Assembly (NCBI RefSeq): GCF_030409755.1
Contig: NZ_JAUFQE010000001.1
Location: 62,001 to 126,000 of the forward strand
Source: Vibrio lentus
GTDB taxonomy: Bacteria > Pseudomonadota > Gammaproteobacteria > Enterobacterales > Vibrionaceae
Length of the DNA: 64,000 nt
Direction: 5' to 3'
The position numbers and the translations under genes were made by a program. Numbering within the stretch: the first letter of the stretch is position 1; each line of letters opens with the position of its first letter. The notes below the pieces were generated by a model that was not told where the DNA came from, made no database searches, and saw nothing but the letters and a program-made list of their open reading frames with translations. This document shows, piece by piece, positions 45,732 through 53,024 of this stretch.

Positions 45732-48347
45732 ATGAAGAAATTAGTGAGAAAAACTATGAACGACTTAAATAAAAACTTGAGGAGCGGTATAGGTCCGAGC
45801 TTGGCTTTTGCAGTAACACTTGGTCTTGTTGGGTGTGGCGGTGGCGGCGATGGCGGCGAAAGTAGTACCGGGCAGTCTTCTGAAACTCAATTAGCAACAG
45901 TTTCAGCTCAAAATGCCACTTACTCAACTGGTTATTCAGAATTATTTGAAGTTGACCTATCATCAAAGATCTTTTCATCTACTGGCGGCGGTTTTGCGCT
46001 GAGTGAAGTCGAGGTCTTGTCTAACGACAATAGCTGCCAAGTAGAAAGTATGACAGAAACTGGGTTTGTAATTCAGGCCTCTGATACCAAGGTGTGTGAT
46101 TATCGGTATCATGTGACCCCTAGAACATTGTCGCCAATGGGACGTGTGGCTGAAGCGCCAATGGCAATGAGTGATAATAGTAGTGGAGAGGATTCGAGCT
46201 CTGCGATCGCACGCATTGCGGTAAGTAGCGATCCTAGCTCAACCGAATTGGTTCCAGTGAGCGCGACAACACTGATTAATGAAGATGTGAGCGTTTCACT
46301 GAAAAGCGAACTGGATAAAGTTGGCTTTACTTTAGGTGACGAGTTTGTATTAAGGGAACTTACACTGCCGTATGCTCGTTCTAGTTCAGTTAAAATAAAT
46401 GATACAGATGATCAGGTCTTGGAATATACACCGCCGCAAGGTTTTACCGGCATTGACCGTGTGCTCTATACCTTCGAAGATTCAGGGAACGGCTTAGTAT
46501 TAATGGGTGTTTTGGATATCGCAGTAGGCTATGAGGCGAACCAAGGCTTTACGATTAATGATACTATTGAATATCCCGATGCTGTTAACGTCTCTACGGA
46601 AATAGAAATCGACATCAGTGAATTTGTAACATCTGATGATGGTGATGATTATCAATTAGTTTACGTTAATACATTCAACGCCGAAGCAGCCTCTAAAGAT
46701 CCGCTGAACACCGGGAACAAAAAGATCGTCTTTCAAGCACCAAAGCCGGGCTATCACTACATAAGTTTTGCCGTCAGTGATCATAATGGCGTTTATGATA
46801 TGGGTTTGATTCGTGTAGAGGTTGTAGACCCAAACCAGTCAGGTAAATGGGGAGACATTCCTTATTTAGCGGATGTGTTTACTGCGCCCCTTACTACGGT
46901 TGACGCAGCAAATAAAGGCCTAGTTTACGATGCCAAACTCAGTGATACAGCGTACTCGCCGGCAATCGACATGGCAGGGGTGCGTTACCCAACAGCGGTA
47001 GAGTATTGTCAGCAAAGCGGTGCCTCGCTGCCAACGGTAGAGGAACTTTCGCAGATGGCAAGGAACATCAATGTGCAAACGCAGCACAATTGGCCAGCGG
47101 AATACGCGTACCTTGCTTATGACGATGTGGCTGAAGAGGCTAAGCGGGTAGACTTGTCTGACAGTGGTAGCGTTGAGGCGGGAGCCCTTAGTCCGACTGG
47201 CTATTACTATGCTACATGTATCAAGCAAGGCCTGATTCAGGTACAACCTGACTCAAGTACAGAGGTGGTGGCGAATGGTACCGATGTTGGTACGGTCTCT
47301 GTGGCGCTGAAACTTGGCGATGAAGTTAGGCCAGATACGCAAATCAGTGCATCGGTCTCTGGTTCTAATGCAACACTAGACCCTGCGACGCAAGAAACTG
47401 ATAGCCAAGGTGTTGCTGAGTTTACATTAACCAGCACGAAAGCTGAGACGGTGACCGTAACTTTTGATGTCGGCGGTGTGACTCAAACTCATGAAGTAAA
47501 CTTCATCGGTGATGAAAAGACTGCAGGTGTGACATCGGAAGCGACGATCAACAACGCTTCCTACACCTCAGTTGAAGGTAACGAGGTAACGGCAACCCTG
47601 AAAGATGCCTATGAAAACCCGGTAGAAGGTTATTCGGTTGAGTCAAAGGTAAGTACTGGCGAGCACCCCGATACGTCGGATATTGTCACCCCCCTTCTGG
47701 TGGATGAGACAACGGAAACCGATGCACAGGGCGAGCAAAAAGTTCGCGTAAAATGGGATCCGCAGTATCAAACGCCGAAAATCAAAATGACATTTGATGT
47801 TACCTCGTCTTATACCACGACGGTGGGCGAGCAGACGGAATCAACAAGCCAAGTGACGTTTAATGCCTACCTTTGTGGGGGGCAAGTCGGCGATGATGAC
47901 AGAACAAACGGCGCAGGCGACTGCATTAAAATGGCGGAAAGCGACGGAATGCTGTATACCGGAAGTCCAAGCGTCAGCTTTTTAAAAGGGTTAGAGTTCG
48001 ATGAATATAGCGAAACGTGGAATGAAACAGGTACAACTGGCCCTACAGGCGAGTTTGGTCGTTTCACAAATTCCGAGGCCGGCCAACTTTGCGAACACTA
48101 TAACACCATTGCGCTCAATGGTAAGAATGATTGGCGCTTACCAACGCAAGGTGAGTTGAGTAGTCTTTATGCAAACAATGGCAACATGTTCAATGCGAAG
48201 GGTTGGGCGGCCTACAGCTACTACTGGTCGTCGACGGCTGTTGTTGGCTACTACAACTACTTCTCCATCGTGACCCTCAGCACTGGCTTCGTCACCAGCA
48301 CCAGCTCATCCAATCGGAATTACGCCTCGTGCGTCTCAGGTTCTTAG
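45732..48347 (+). CDS. Large surface lipoprotein adhesin, target of the diversity-generating retroelement
   Basis: An 871-residue protein. A lipobox (TLGLVGCGGGGDGG, Cys ~35) follows a signal peptide, so it is a lipoprotein; an ATG at 45756 is a possible shorter start. Domains in order: beta-rich region (~60-200), a cadherin/VCBS-like Ig repeat (~210-260, YTPPQGFTGIDRVLYTF), another (~270-375), a DUF1566-like module (~395-495), two invasin-type Big_1 Ig domains (~500-590, 595-710) and a C-terminal DUF1566/C-type-lectin-like domain (~715-871: KMAESDG, NGKNDWRLPTQGELSSLY, YYWSS, YASCVSGS). The last ~48 residues are the variable repeat. The layout (stalk plus lectin-like tip) fits a diversified binding head at the cell surface. 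Confidence 0.85.
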   Translation: MKKLVRKTMNDLNKNLRSGIGPSLAFAVTLGLVGCGGGGDGGESSTGQSSETQLATVSAQNATYSTGYSELFEVDLSSKIFSSTGGGFALSEVEVLSNDNSCQVESMTETGFVIQASDTKVCDYRYHVTPRTLSPMGRVAEAPMAMSDNSSGEDSSSAIARIAVSSDPSSTELVPVSATTLINEDVSVSLKSELDKVGFTLGDEFVLRELTLPYARSSSVKINDTDDQVLEYTPPQGFTGIDRVLYTFEDSGNGLVLMGVLDIAVGYEANQGFTINDTIEYPDAVNVSTEIEIDISEFVTSDDGDDYQLVYVNTFNAEAASKDPLNTGNKKIVFQAPKPGYHYISFAVSDHNGVYDMGLIRVEVVDPNQSGKWGDIPYLADVFTAPLTTVDAANKGLVYDAKLSDTAYSPAIDMAGVRYPTAVEYCQQSGASLPTVEELSQMARNINVQTQHNWPAEYAYLAYDDVAEEAKRVDLSDSGSVEAGALSPTGYYYATCIKQGLIQVQPDSSTEVVANGTDVGTVSVALKLGDEVRPDTQISASVSGSNATLDPATQETDSQGVAEFTLTSTKAETVTVTFDVGGVTQTHEVNFIGDEKTAGVTSEATINNASYTSVEGNEVTATLKDAYENPVEGYSVESKVSTGEHPDTSDIVTPLLVDETTETDAQGEQKVRVKWDPQYQTPKIKMTFDVTSSYTTTVGEQTESTSQVTFNAYLCGGQVGDDDRTNGAGDCIKMAESDGMLYTGSPSVSFLKGLEFDEYSETWNETGTTGPTGEFGRFTNSEAGQLCEHYNTIALNGKNDWRLPTQGELSSLYANNGNMFNAKGWAAYSYYWSSTAVVGYYNYFSIVTLSTGFVTSTSSSNRNYASCVSGS
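48197..48340 (+). repeat. DGR variable repeat (VR)
   Basis: 144 bp, codons ~822-869 of the lipoprotein, matching the template repeat at 49131-49265. In the parts that align without a gap, 15 of 16 substitutions fall at template A positions (A to C, G or T). The last 20 bp (AATTACGCCTCGTGCGT) are the candidate IMH, with one A/C difference from the template. Confidence 0.92.
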
Positions 48348-48374
48348 GGTTTAACGTTCAACGTTTAGAGTTTG

Positions 48375-48395
48375 CGGCCCGCAGGGCCGTTTTTT
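48375..48395 (+). terminator. GC-rich hairpin downstream of VR
   Basis: CGGCCC-GCA-GGGCCG hairpin, then TTTTTT. It is both a good terminator and in the position of the cruciform hairpin that stimulates retrohoming in other DGRs (35 bp after the VR end). Confidence 0.8.
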
Positions 48396-48441
48396 CTTTT
48401 CAAAAATTAACGGTTTATTTTTAAACTCAGTAAGGATAGAG

Positions 48442-48933
48442 ATGGATATTGAAACAAAACTCAAGCTGAGTCAGCAACAAGGTAAAATCATCGGTATTCA
48501 TGAAGGCATATTTGTTCGCTTTTATGACCAAGCACTTTACGCATGGCAGCAGTGGGTGGAAACTCGCCCCTCTTTACCTGCTTTAAAAGTCTCGGCTAAA
48601 GTGGTGAAAAAACTCGGTTCACAATGTGTTCTATCGGGCGGGTTACCCGCAAGTAGCCTTGCGAAAGTCGGCGTGTATCCTAACGAAAAAGGCGTCATCA
48701 GCATTGATTTTTATGCCGATATGTCGCATTGGGAAGAGTGGTATCTATCGCACAAAAACGACTTACCCGCACATGAACGGTCTGACTTAAATCCCAGACT
48801 AAAAACAGATAACAGTTTCTCTAAAGTTTGGATGCCACAATGGTTAGTGCACCAGTTAGACGAATGCACACCGGACACATCTAACCCTGAGGGTAGGTTG
48901 CTACTTGATGTTATTCGCTGGACTGAAAGATAA
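48442..48933 (+). CDS. Hypothetical 163-aa protein between VR and TR
   Basis: A 163-residue protein, with AAGGATAGAG before its ATG. Mixed alpha/beta (KIIGIHEGIFVRFYDQALYAW, ISIDFYADMSHWEEWY), no signal peptide, no recognised domain. It is on the VR/TR strand and lies between them. It could be a DGR accessory factor or just a passenger. Confidence 0.55.
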   Translation: MDIETKLKLSQQQGKIIGIHEGIFVRFYDQALYAWQQWVETRPSLPALKVSAKVVKKLGSQCVLSGGLPASSLAKVGVYPNEKGVISIDFYADMSHWEEWYLSHKNDLPAHERSDLNPRLKTDNSFSKVWMPQWLVHQLDECTPDTSNPEGRLLLDVIRWTER

Positions 48934-48949
48934 ACGTAGTAATGATATT

Positions 48950-48969
48950 TTTTGATAAGGCGACACGCT
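48950..48969 (+). repeat. Left arm of a 20-bp inverted repeat enclosing the TR
   Basis: TTTTGATAAGGCGACACGCT. It pairs with 49279-49299 (20 bp, one bulged base). The pair encloses 310 bp with the template repeat and the GCAGC-TTT-GCTGC hairpin near 48988. Confidence 0.85.
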
Positions 48970-49130
48970 AAAAAACAGGGAACATAGCAGCTTTGCTGCG
49001 CCTAGAGAGCACCTTTGTTACGGCATTGGTGAGCGGGCCCTGGTATGTTATCGGCACTTATGGCCTTAAAAGGTAATAAAGGGGAGCAAGTCGAAAGGCA
49101 ACACTCCGTATAAACAATAAGTGCAAACGT

Positions 49131-49265
49131 GAAGGGTTGGGCGACCAACAACAACTACTGGTCGTCGACGGCTAATGGTTCCAACTACTACAACGTGAAC
49201 CTCAACAATGGCAACGTCAACAGCAACAACCCATCCAATCAGAATTACGCCTCGTGCGTATCAGG
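49131..49265 (+). repeat. DGR template repeat (TR)
   Basis: 135 bp, non-coding, rich in AAC triplets (AACAACAACTACTGG, ...AACCTCAACAAT). It matches VR from GAAGGGTTGGGCG to TCAGG. The mutable strand is +, opposite to the RT gene. It is 9 bp shorter than VR. Confidence 0.92.
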
Positions 49266-49278
49266 CTGACATATACCC

Positions 49279-49299
49279 AGCGGTGTCGCCTTATCAAAA
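49279..49299 (+). repeat. Right arm of the inverted repeat, overlapping the RT stop codon
   Basis: AGCGGTGTCGCCTTATCAAAA, complementary to 48950-48969. The RT stop (TGA, complement at 49294-49296) is inside this arm. Confidence 0.85.
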
Positions 49300-50550
49300 G
49301 TGGCAAGAACGAAGTTTAACACTGGTATAGTGTGCATTCGCAGGAATAAAGAGTGTTTTTAATTCACCGAAGTGATGATGGTAAAGCGACTTACGTAATC
49401 TGCAGTGGTTAGCATGGCTTAATAACCCGTAATAACTATTAATCGTGCTTAGCATTGCGCGATATAAAGGAAGCCCTAATGGGGGCGTGTTGCTTGCTCT
49501 GTACCATCGTTGCCATTGACCTCGCTCGGGTGGAAGCACGTTTAAACACGTATTATTTGGCCCAAGTAAAGAACGAAAGTAACGCAATCGTTGCTTGAGT
49601 GATTGTACTGTAGATTGGCGTATAAATTTGTGGTGTCCATAAATGCGATAACCCAAGTAGTCAAAACCATGTGTAACTTTATCAAGGCGAACCTTAGTTG
49701 GGTGCAGTTTAAGCTTTAAGTGTTCTTTAAGGTAATACTTAATTTCTTGCTGCCAGTCTCGTAAGGTGTCAGGAGAGTCGGCAAGTAAAAATAGGTCATC
49801 CATATAACGCACGTAACCTTTTACTTTTAACTCGTGCTTAATAAAATGATCTAGGTCGTTGAGGTAATAATTGCCCATTAATTGGCTTGTAACGCTCCCT
49901 ATCGGCAGGCCTGTTCCTTTTGGGCTGTGAATAAGCCGTTTATGTTTCGGGATGGCGTGCAAAAGAGACTGGTCCCCGGTTCGGGTAAGAGCTTCACGTG
50001 CGGTATCATGAGTAATGATTTGCTTGGTCACTTCAATAAGGCAATGTTGTTTAAGTGGGTGAATGGTGGCATTGGCAATAAGCCGTTCTATTTTATTGAG
50101 TAAAAGGGATTTATCTATCTGGTTAAAATAGCTGTATATATCTAACGACATAGCCCATTGGTGCTTTGGTTGCCGCATTAATTTTTGGCTTTTTTCTATA
50201 GCCGCGTAGGTTCCTTTACCTTTGCGGTTTGCGTAAGTGTCGTCAATAAAACGCTTTTCCATTAGTGGAGTTAAATGACTACACACCCACATTTGAACAA
50301 TACGGTCTTTGAATGAAGGAGCGTAAATCTCTCTGAATTTGGGTTCGGTAATGGCGAAGTGTTGGTAGGGTTCAGGGCTATAGGTACCGCTAAGTATGGC
50401 ATGACAGAGCTCGTGGCAGTGTGTTGGTAACTGCAATGTCTGTGTGGCCTTTTGTTGGCTACGACCTGCAAGTTGCGCACTACGGAATAACTCAGAGACA
50501 AGTTTGTGACGAATTGAGGAGGGATAATGATGGGGCAACCTTTTAAACAT
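49294..50550 (-). CDS. DGR-type reverse transcriptase
   Basis: A 418-residue RT. Motifs: PKFREIYAPSFKDRIVQMW and YANRKGKGTYAA (motifs 1-2), MSLDIYSYFNQID (motif 3 Asp), the DGR-specific IGSVTSQL (217-224, in place of QGxxxSP), YMDD (249-252, catalytic Asp), HPTKVRLD and LGYRIYG. It would copy TR RNA to mutated cDNA. Its 3' end meets the TR on the opposite strand; its 5' end overlaps the avd start on the other strand by 24 bp. Confidence 0.93.
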   Translation of the reverse strand: MFKRLPHHYPSSIRHKLVSELFRSAQLAGRSQQKATQTLQLPTHCHELCHAILSGTYSPEPYQHFAITEPKFREIYAPSFKDRIVQMWVCSHLTPLMEKRFIDDTYANRKGKGTYAAIEKSQKLMRQPKHQWAMSLDIYSYFNQIDKSLLLNKIERLIANATIHPLKQHCLIEVTKQIITHDTAREALTRTGDQSLLHAIPKHKRLIHSPKGTGLPIGSVTSQLMGNYYLNDLDHFIKHELKVKGYVRYMDDLFLLADSPDTLRDWQQEIKYYLKEHLKLKLHPTKVRLDKVTHGFDYLGYRIYGHHKFIRQSTVQSLKQRLRYFRSLLGPNNTCLNVLPPERGQWQRWYRASNTPPLGLPLYRAMLSTINSYYGLLSHANHCRLRKSLYHHHFGELKTLFIPANAHYTSVKLRSCHF

Positions 50551-50904
50551 AATCGAATATACTATGACTTACAGAAATTGTATAAGTTATATTGGAACCA
50601 ACATAAGCATTTTCCCAGAGCATTTCGGTTTACAACTGGTGAGCAATTGCTTAAGGAAATAACGTCCGCGATTCGTAACGTAGTGCTAGCGAATTTACAA
50701 AGCAAGTCAACAACGGTTGGAAAAGAGCGGGCTGCAAAGTTGCTGATGGAGGTTAATGCTTCGTTAGAAACTATCTCGGCACTGCTGTTATTAGCTTGGG
50801 AAATGAAGTTTTTGTCTCACGGCGGACTGGCTGTGTTGACTGAATGTATCGGGAATATTCAAAGACAAGTTGTGGGTTGGCGACGTTGGTTTTTAGGGGG
50901 ATAG
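50527..50904 (+). CDS. avd: Avd-like DGR accessory protein
   Basis: A 125-residue helical, basic protein. It has the Avd-type core: YYDLQKLYKLYWNQHKHFPRAFRFTTGEQLLKE split over ~11-45, then helices around LLMEVNASLETISALLLLAWEM. Avd forms a pentameric barrel that binds RT and nucleic acid in known DGRs. It is encoded divergently from RT, with overlapping 5' ends. Confidence 0.8.
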   Translation: MMGQPFKHNRIYYDLQKLYKLYWNQHKHFPRAFRFTTGEQLLKEITSAIRNVVLANLQSKSTTVGKERAAKLLMEVNASLETISALLLLAWEMKFLSHGGLAVLTECIGNIQRQVVGWRRWFLGG

Positions 50905-50935
50905 CGCGCAAACTCACGGCAAAACACATATATCG

Positions 50936-51229
50936 TCAATTTATATGTAGACTATAGCCCACTCTATGGATAGTACTGATTTCAATCCATCCACCTAGCC
51001 TAAGAAGCTTCTTTCTTAAAGACATGATCACCATATTCAGTGCATTATTACAAACGTATGAATTGGGCCAACCGGCTTTAAGTAGGTGATGTTTTGTTAA
51101 ATGTTCCCCTTGATGAGCGAGCAACTCTTCGAGGACTAAAAATTCACTGAGTGTGAGTTGAATGGTTTTTATTGTGGGACAACCCTCAATAGAGAGCCTG
51201 AGCGCCCCATGTTGCAAAGTGATTTTCAT
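50936..51229 (-). CDS. Winged-helix (OmpR/ToxR-type) DNA-binding protein, 97 aa
   Basis: Almost only a trans_reg_C domain: LTLSEFLVLEELLAHQGEHLTK, then LNMVIMSLRKKLLRLGG, IHRVGYSL. No receiver or membrane segment. Probably a small transcription regulator of adjacent surface genes. Confidence 0.8.
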   Translation of the reverse strand: MKITLQHGALRLSIEGCPTIKTIQLTLSEFLVLEELLAHQGEHLTKHHLLKAGWPNSYVCNNALNMVIMSLRKKLLRLGGWIEISTIHRVGYSLHIN

Positions 51230-51346
51230 AAATAAACAACCAGTTTAATCATCGTACCTTTATTATTTCTATGCTGCGTTTGCAGACAAGGTCGGATTGA
51301 ATATCAAACTGGTTGGTATGCCTACCTAGTGGCTTATCATTTTAAA

Positions 51347-51589
51347 TTAAAGGTCGAATAAGACCATCTTGTTCTCTTTTTTGGTCGTCGTGGTTGTTTT
51401 ACTCTGTTTGAGCTCTAGCTTGCAGCGTTCACTTAATGAGTTGAACGCGACTTGGTTGCTAATAGGGTTTGAGGCGCAGTCAGAAGTCGGAACTTTCCCT
51501 GTCCAGCGCACAGTGACATTTGCGGCAGCCGATTGAAAAGAGACAATAGTTGATAATACTGCTGTTGAAGCAAAGAGTAACGAACGCAT
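51347..51589 (-). CDS. Short exported pilin-like protein, 80 aa
   Basis: A signal peptide (to ~AAA, residue 24) then NVTVRWTGKVPTSDC, similar to the VVWTGLVPG start of the major pilin at 36798. The rest is short and ends KKENKMVLFDL, with two Cys. It may be a truncated or specialised pilin subunit. Confidence 0.55.
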   Translation of the reverse strand: MRSLLFASTAVLSTIVSFQSAAANVTVRWTGKVPTSDCASNPISNQVAFNSLSERCKLELKQSKTTTTTKKENKMVLFDL

Positions 51590-51913
51590 ACCTAGGCACC
51601 TTGTTTAGATGTTTTGTTAATATGCCTAGTTTGGTGCCGGTAGGGTAGATTGTAAAATAAATAGTTATAAATTGAGTCGTATTGGGAATTGAATTGTGAT
51701 TTTAAACCGAGGAAGTAATAGGAAACCAAAATAAAGGAAGGCAATGCGAATTAAAACGGAGCGAACTATTAAGTGAATGGATAGGCTAAGTTAACAAGAT
51801 TCAGTTTGAGGGAAATCACTTAAGGAAAGGCGGTTTAGCTTAATAACCCCTAGCTTAATAGCCATGGCATCAAACTAACCGCGTTTGGAATTTACATTAA
51901 CGATAGCTTTGTA
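51590..51913. other. Gene-free region
   Basis: 324 bp, no gene or convincing hairpin. A TAGGCACC / GGTGCC imperfect inverted pair near 51590-51640 may be an operator. Confidence 0.4.
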
Positions 51914-52507
51914 TTAACAATAACTTTGAACTTGGGCGCGCAATGCGTTTTTTAGGTTTGTCGGTAGCTGTGAACGGTGTATACCTTGGATAGCACCCTC
52001 TAATGACCAAACCAACTCGATGGTTGGCTTATAGCGGGTATGGTGTTGGATAGCCTTTACAGCACCAATCGTACCTAGGCTTCTGAGTTTCTCAATGGAG
52101 TTTATGCCCGCTTTCTCAAGAAGTTGTTCTGTTGAAAATCGCATGTTGGGTAAGTCTTTGAGCCTTTTGGGAACCGAAAGGTAACTGCTACGTGATCTCT
52201 CTATTTGGTCTAGTGTGACTTCCGCTTCACATAGAGTCAAAGAATATTTGCTCCAAGGGTTTACTGGTAACTTGTAGTAGTCCGCATTTTGGCTTACCCC
52301 CAGAGTACCTGCATTCACCTTGGGGTAGCCTTTGTAAATAAAGTAGCTTTCTTGTGCCGATGTTCCCCTGAGGTACAGTTCCCCACTTTTATGTAGAACG
52401 AGCAAAACGTTATCTACATAGAAGGCAGTAAGGCCAAATATTTGTTTTATAGACACCCGCCCTAGTTGTTCCAAGCGTCTAAAAGTCTGTCTGAAAAGAT
52501 GAGCCAT
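51914..52507 (-). CDS. TfoX/Sxy-family regulator
   Basis: A 197-residue protein with an N-terminal TfoX_N domain (LGRVSIKQIFGLTAFYVDN, GELYLRG, YYKLP) and C-terminal TfoX_C (LPNMRFSTEQLLEKAGI, LRSLGTIGAVKAI, VWSLEGAIQG). In Vibrio TfoX/TfoY proteins regulate competence, motility and T6SS. I start at the ATG at 52507; a GTG three codons upstream also exists. The region before it lacks a c-di-GMP riboswitch. Confidence 0.88.
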   Translation of the reverse strand: MAHLFRQTFRRLEQLGRVSIKQIFGLTAFYVDNVLLVLHKSGELYLRGTSAQESYFIYKGYPKVNAGTLGVSQNADYYKLPVNPWSKYSLTLCEAEVTLDQIERSRSSYLSVPKRLKDLPNMRFSTEQLLEKAGINSIEKLRSLGTIGAVKAIQHHTRYKPTIELVWSLEGAIQGIHRSQLPTNLKNALRAQVQSYC

Positions 52508-52597
52508 TATTTTCACTCGATAATTGTAAATAGTGTGATCTATTTTTCAAATATCCCCCCTTGGTGAATATGGCATAAGCTAACTTAAAAAATAGAC

Positions 52598-52613
52598 AAT
52601 GCCATTCGGCATT
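52598..52613 (+). promoter_or_regulatory. Hairpin in the divergent tfoX/HPt intergenic region
   Basis: AATGCC-ATTC-GGCATT perfect stem, followed on + by TTGGTTATTTTT. It could be an operator or a terminator; its role is unclear. Confidence 0.45.
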
Positions 52614-52678
52614 TTGGTTATTTTTATTCTCCATCTGCCATATCGGTTTTGTGACAGGCGTTCAAAATTTAGGGTGTC

Positions 52679-53008
52679 ATGAAGGTGAGAGAATTAGGTA
52701 TGTATAGCATCGACACAAATGTATTTCTTATGGCGACGGGTTGTAACTTTCAATCGGATATTGGAGTTAGATTTCGTCAGATTGCCATTAGGAGTTTGCA
52801 CAAGGTTAGTGATGATATTTTTCAAGGACGTGAGTCCAATCGAGATCTCGCCCATAAAGTTAAAGGCATTGCGTTATCTTGCGGGGCTATGGAGATTGCA
52901 AGAATCTGCCTGAAGTTGGAGCATTACGACGTGGTAATTAATGAAAGTGCCGGAAAGAAAATTTTGATGGATATGTCTAACGCCATGATTCACCTTTGTG
53001 AAGCTTAA
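52679..53008 (+). CDS. Histidine phosphotransfer (HPt) protein
   Basis: A 109-residue helical protein with the HPt signature RDLAHKVKGIALSCGAMEIA; the phosphoacceptor is probably H59. It lies 16 bp before the hybrid kinase, forming its phosphorelay partner. Confidence 0.85.
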   Translation: MKVRELGMYSIDTNVFLMATGCNFQSDIGVRFRQIAIRSLHKVSDDIFQGRESNRDLAHKVKGIALSCGAMEIARICLKLEHYDVVINESAGKKILMDMSNAMIHLCEA

Positions 53009-53024
53009 GTTGGAGAATAGAAAC

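Noticed and set aside
46920..47230. A second variable repeat in the internal DUF1566-like module of the lipoprotein
   Set aside because: Only fold-level resemblance; no nucleotide match to the TR.
48950..49299. Integron attC or IS ends as an explanation of the 20-bp inverted repeat
   Set aside because: No attC core sites (RYYYAAC / GTTRRRY) or transposase gene is seen within; the segment is too short for an IS.
48950..50550. Retron (msr-msd plus RT) reading of the inverted-repeat segment and RT
   Set aside because: The RT carries the DGR-type IGxxxSQ motif, an Avd-like gene is present, and a clear A-biased TR/VR pair exists. Retron RTs lack these.
52508..52678. Possible c-di-GMP riboswitch upstream of the TfoX-family gene, as in V. 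cholerae tfoY
   Set aside because: The minus-strand leader shows no GEMM-type core; only a short AATGCC hairpin is visible.
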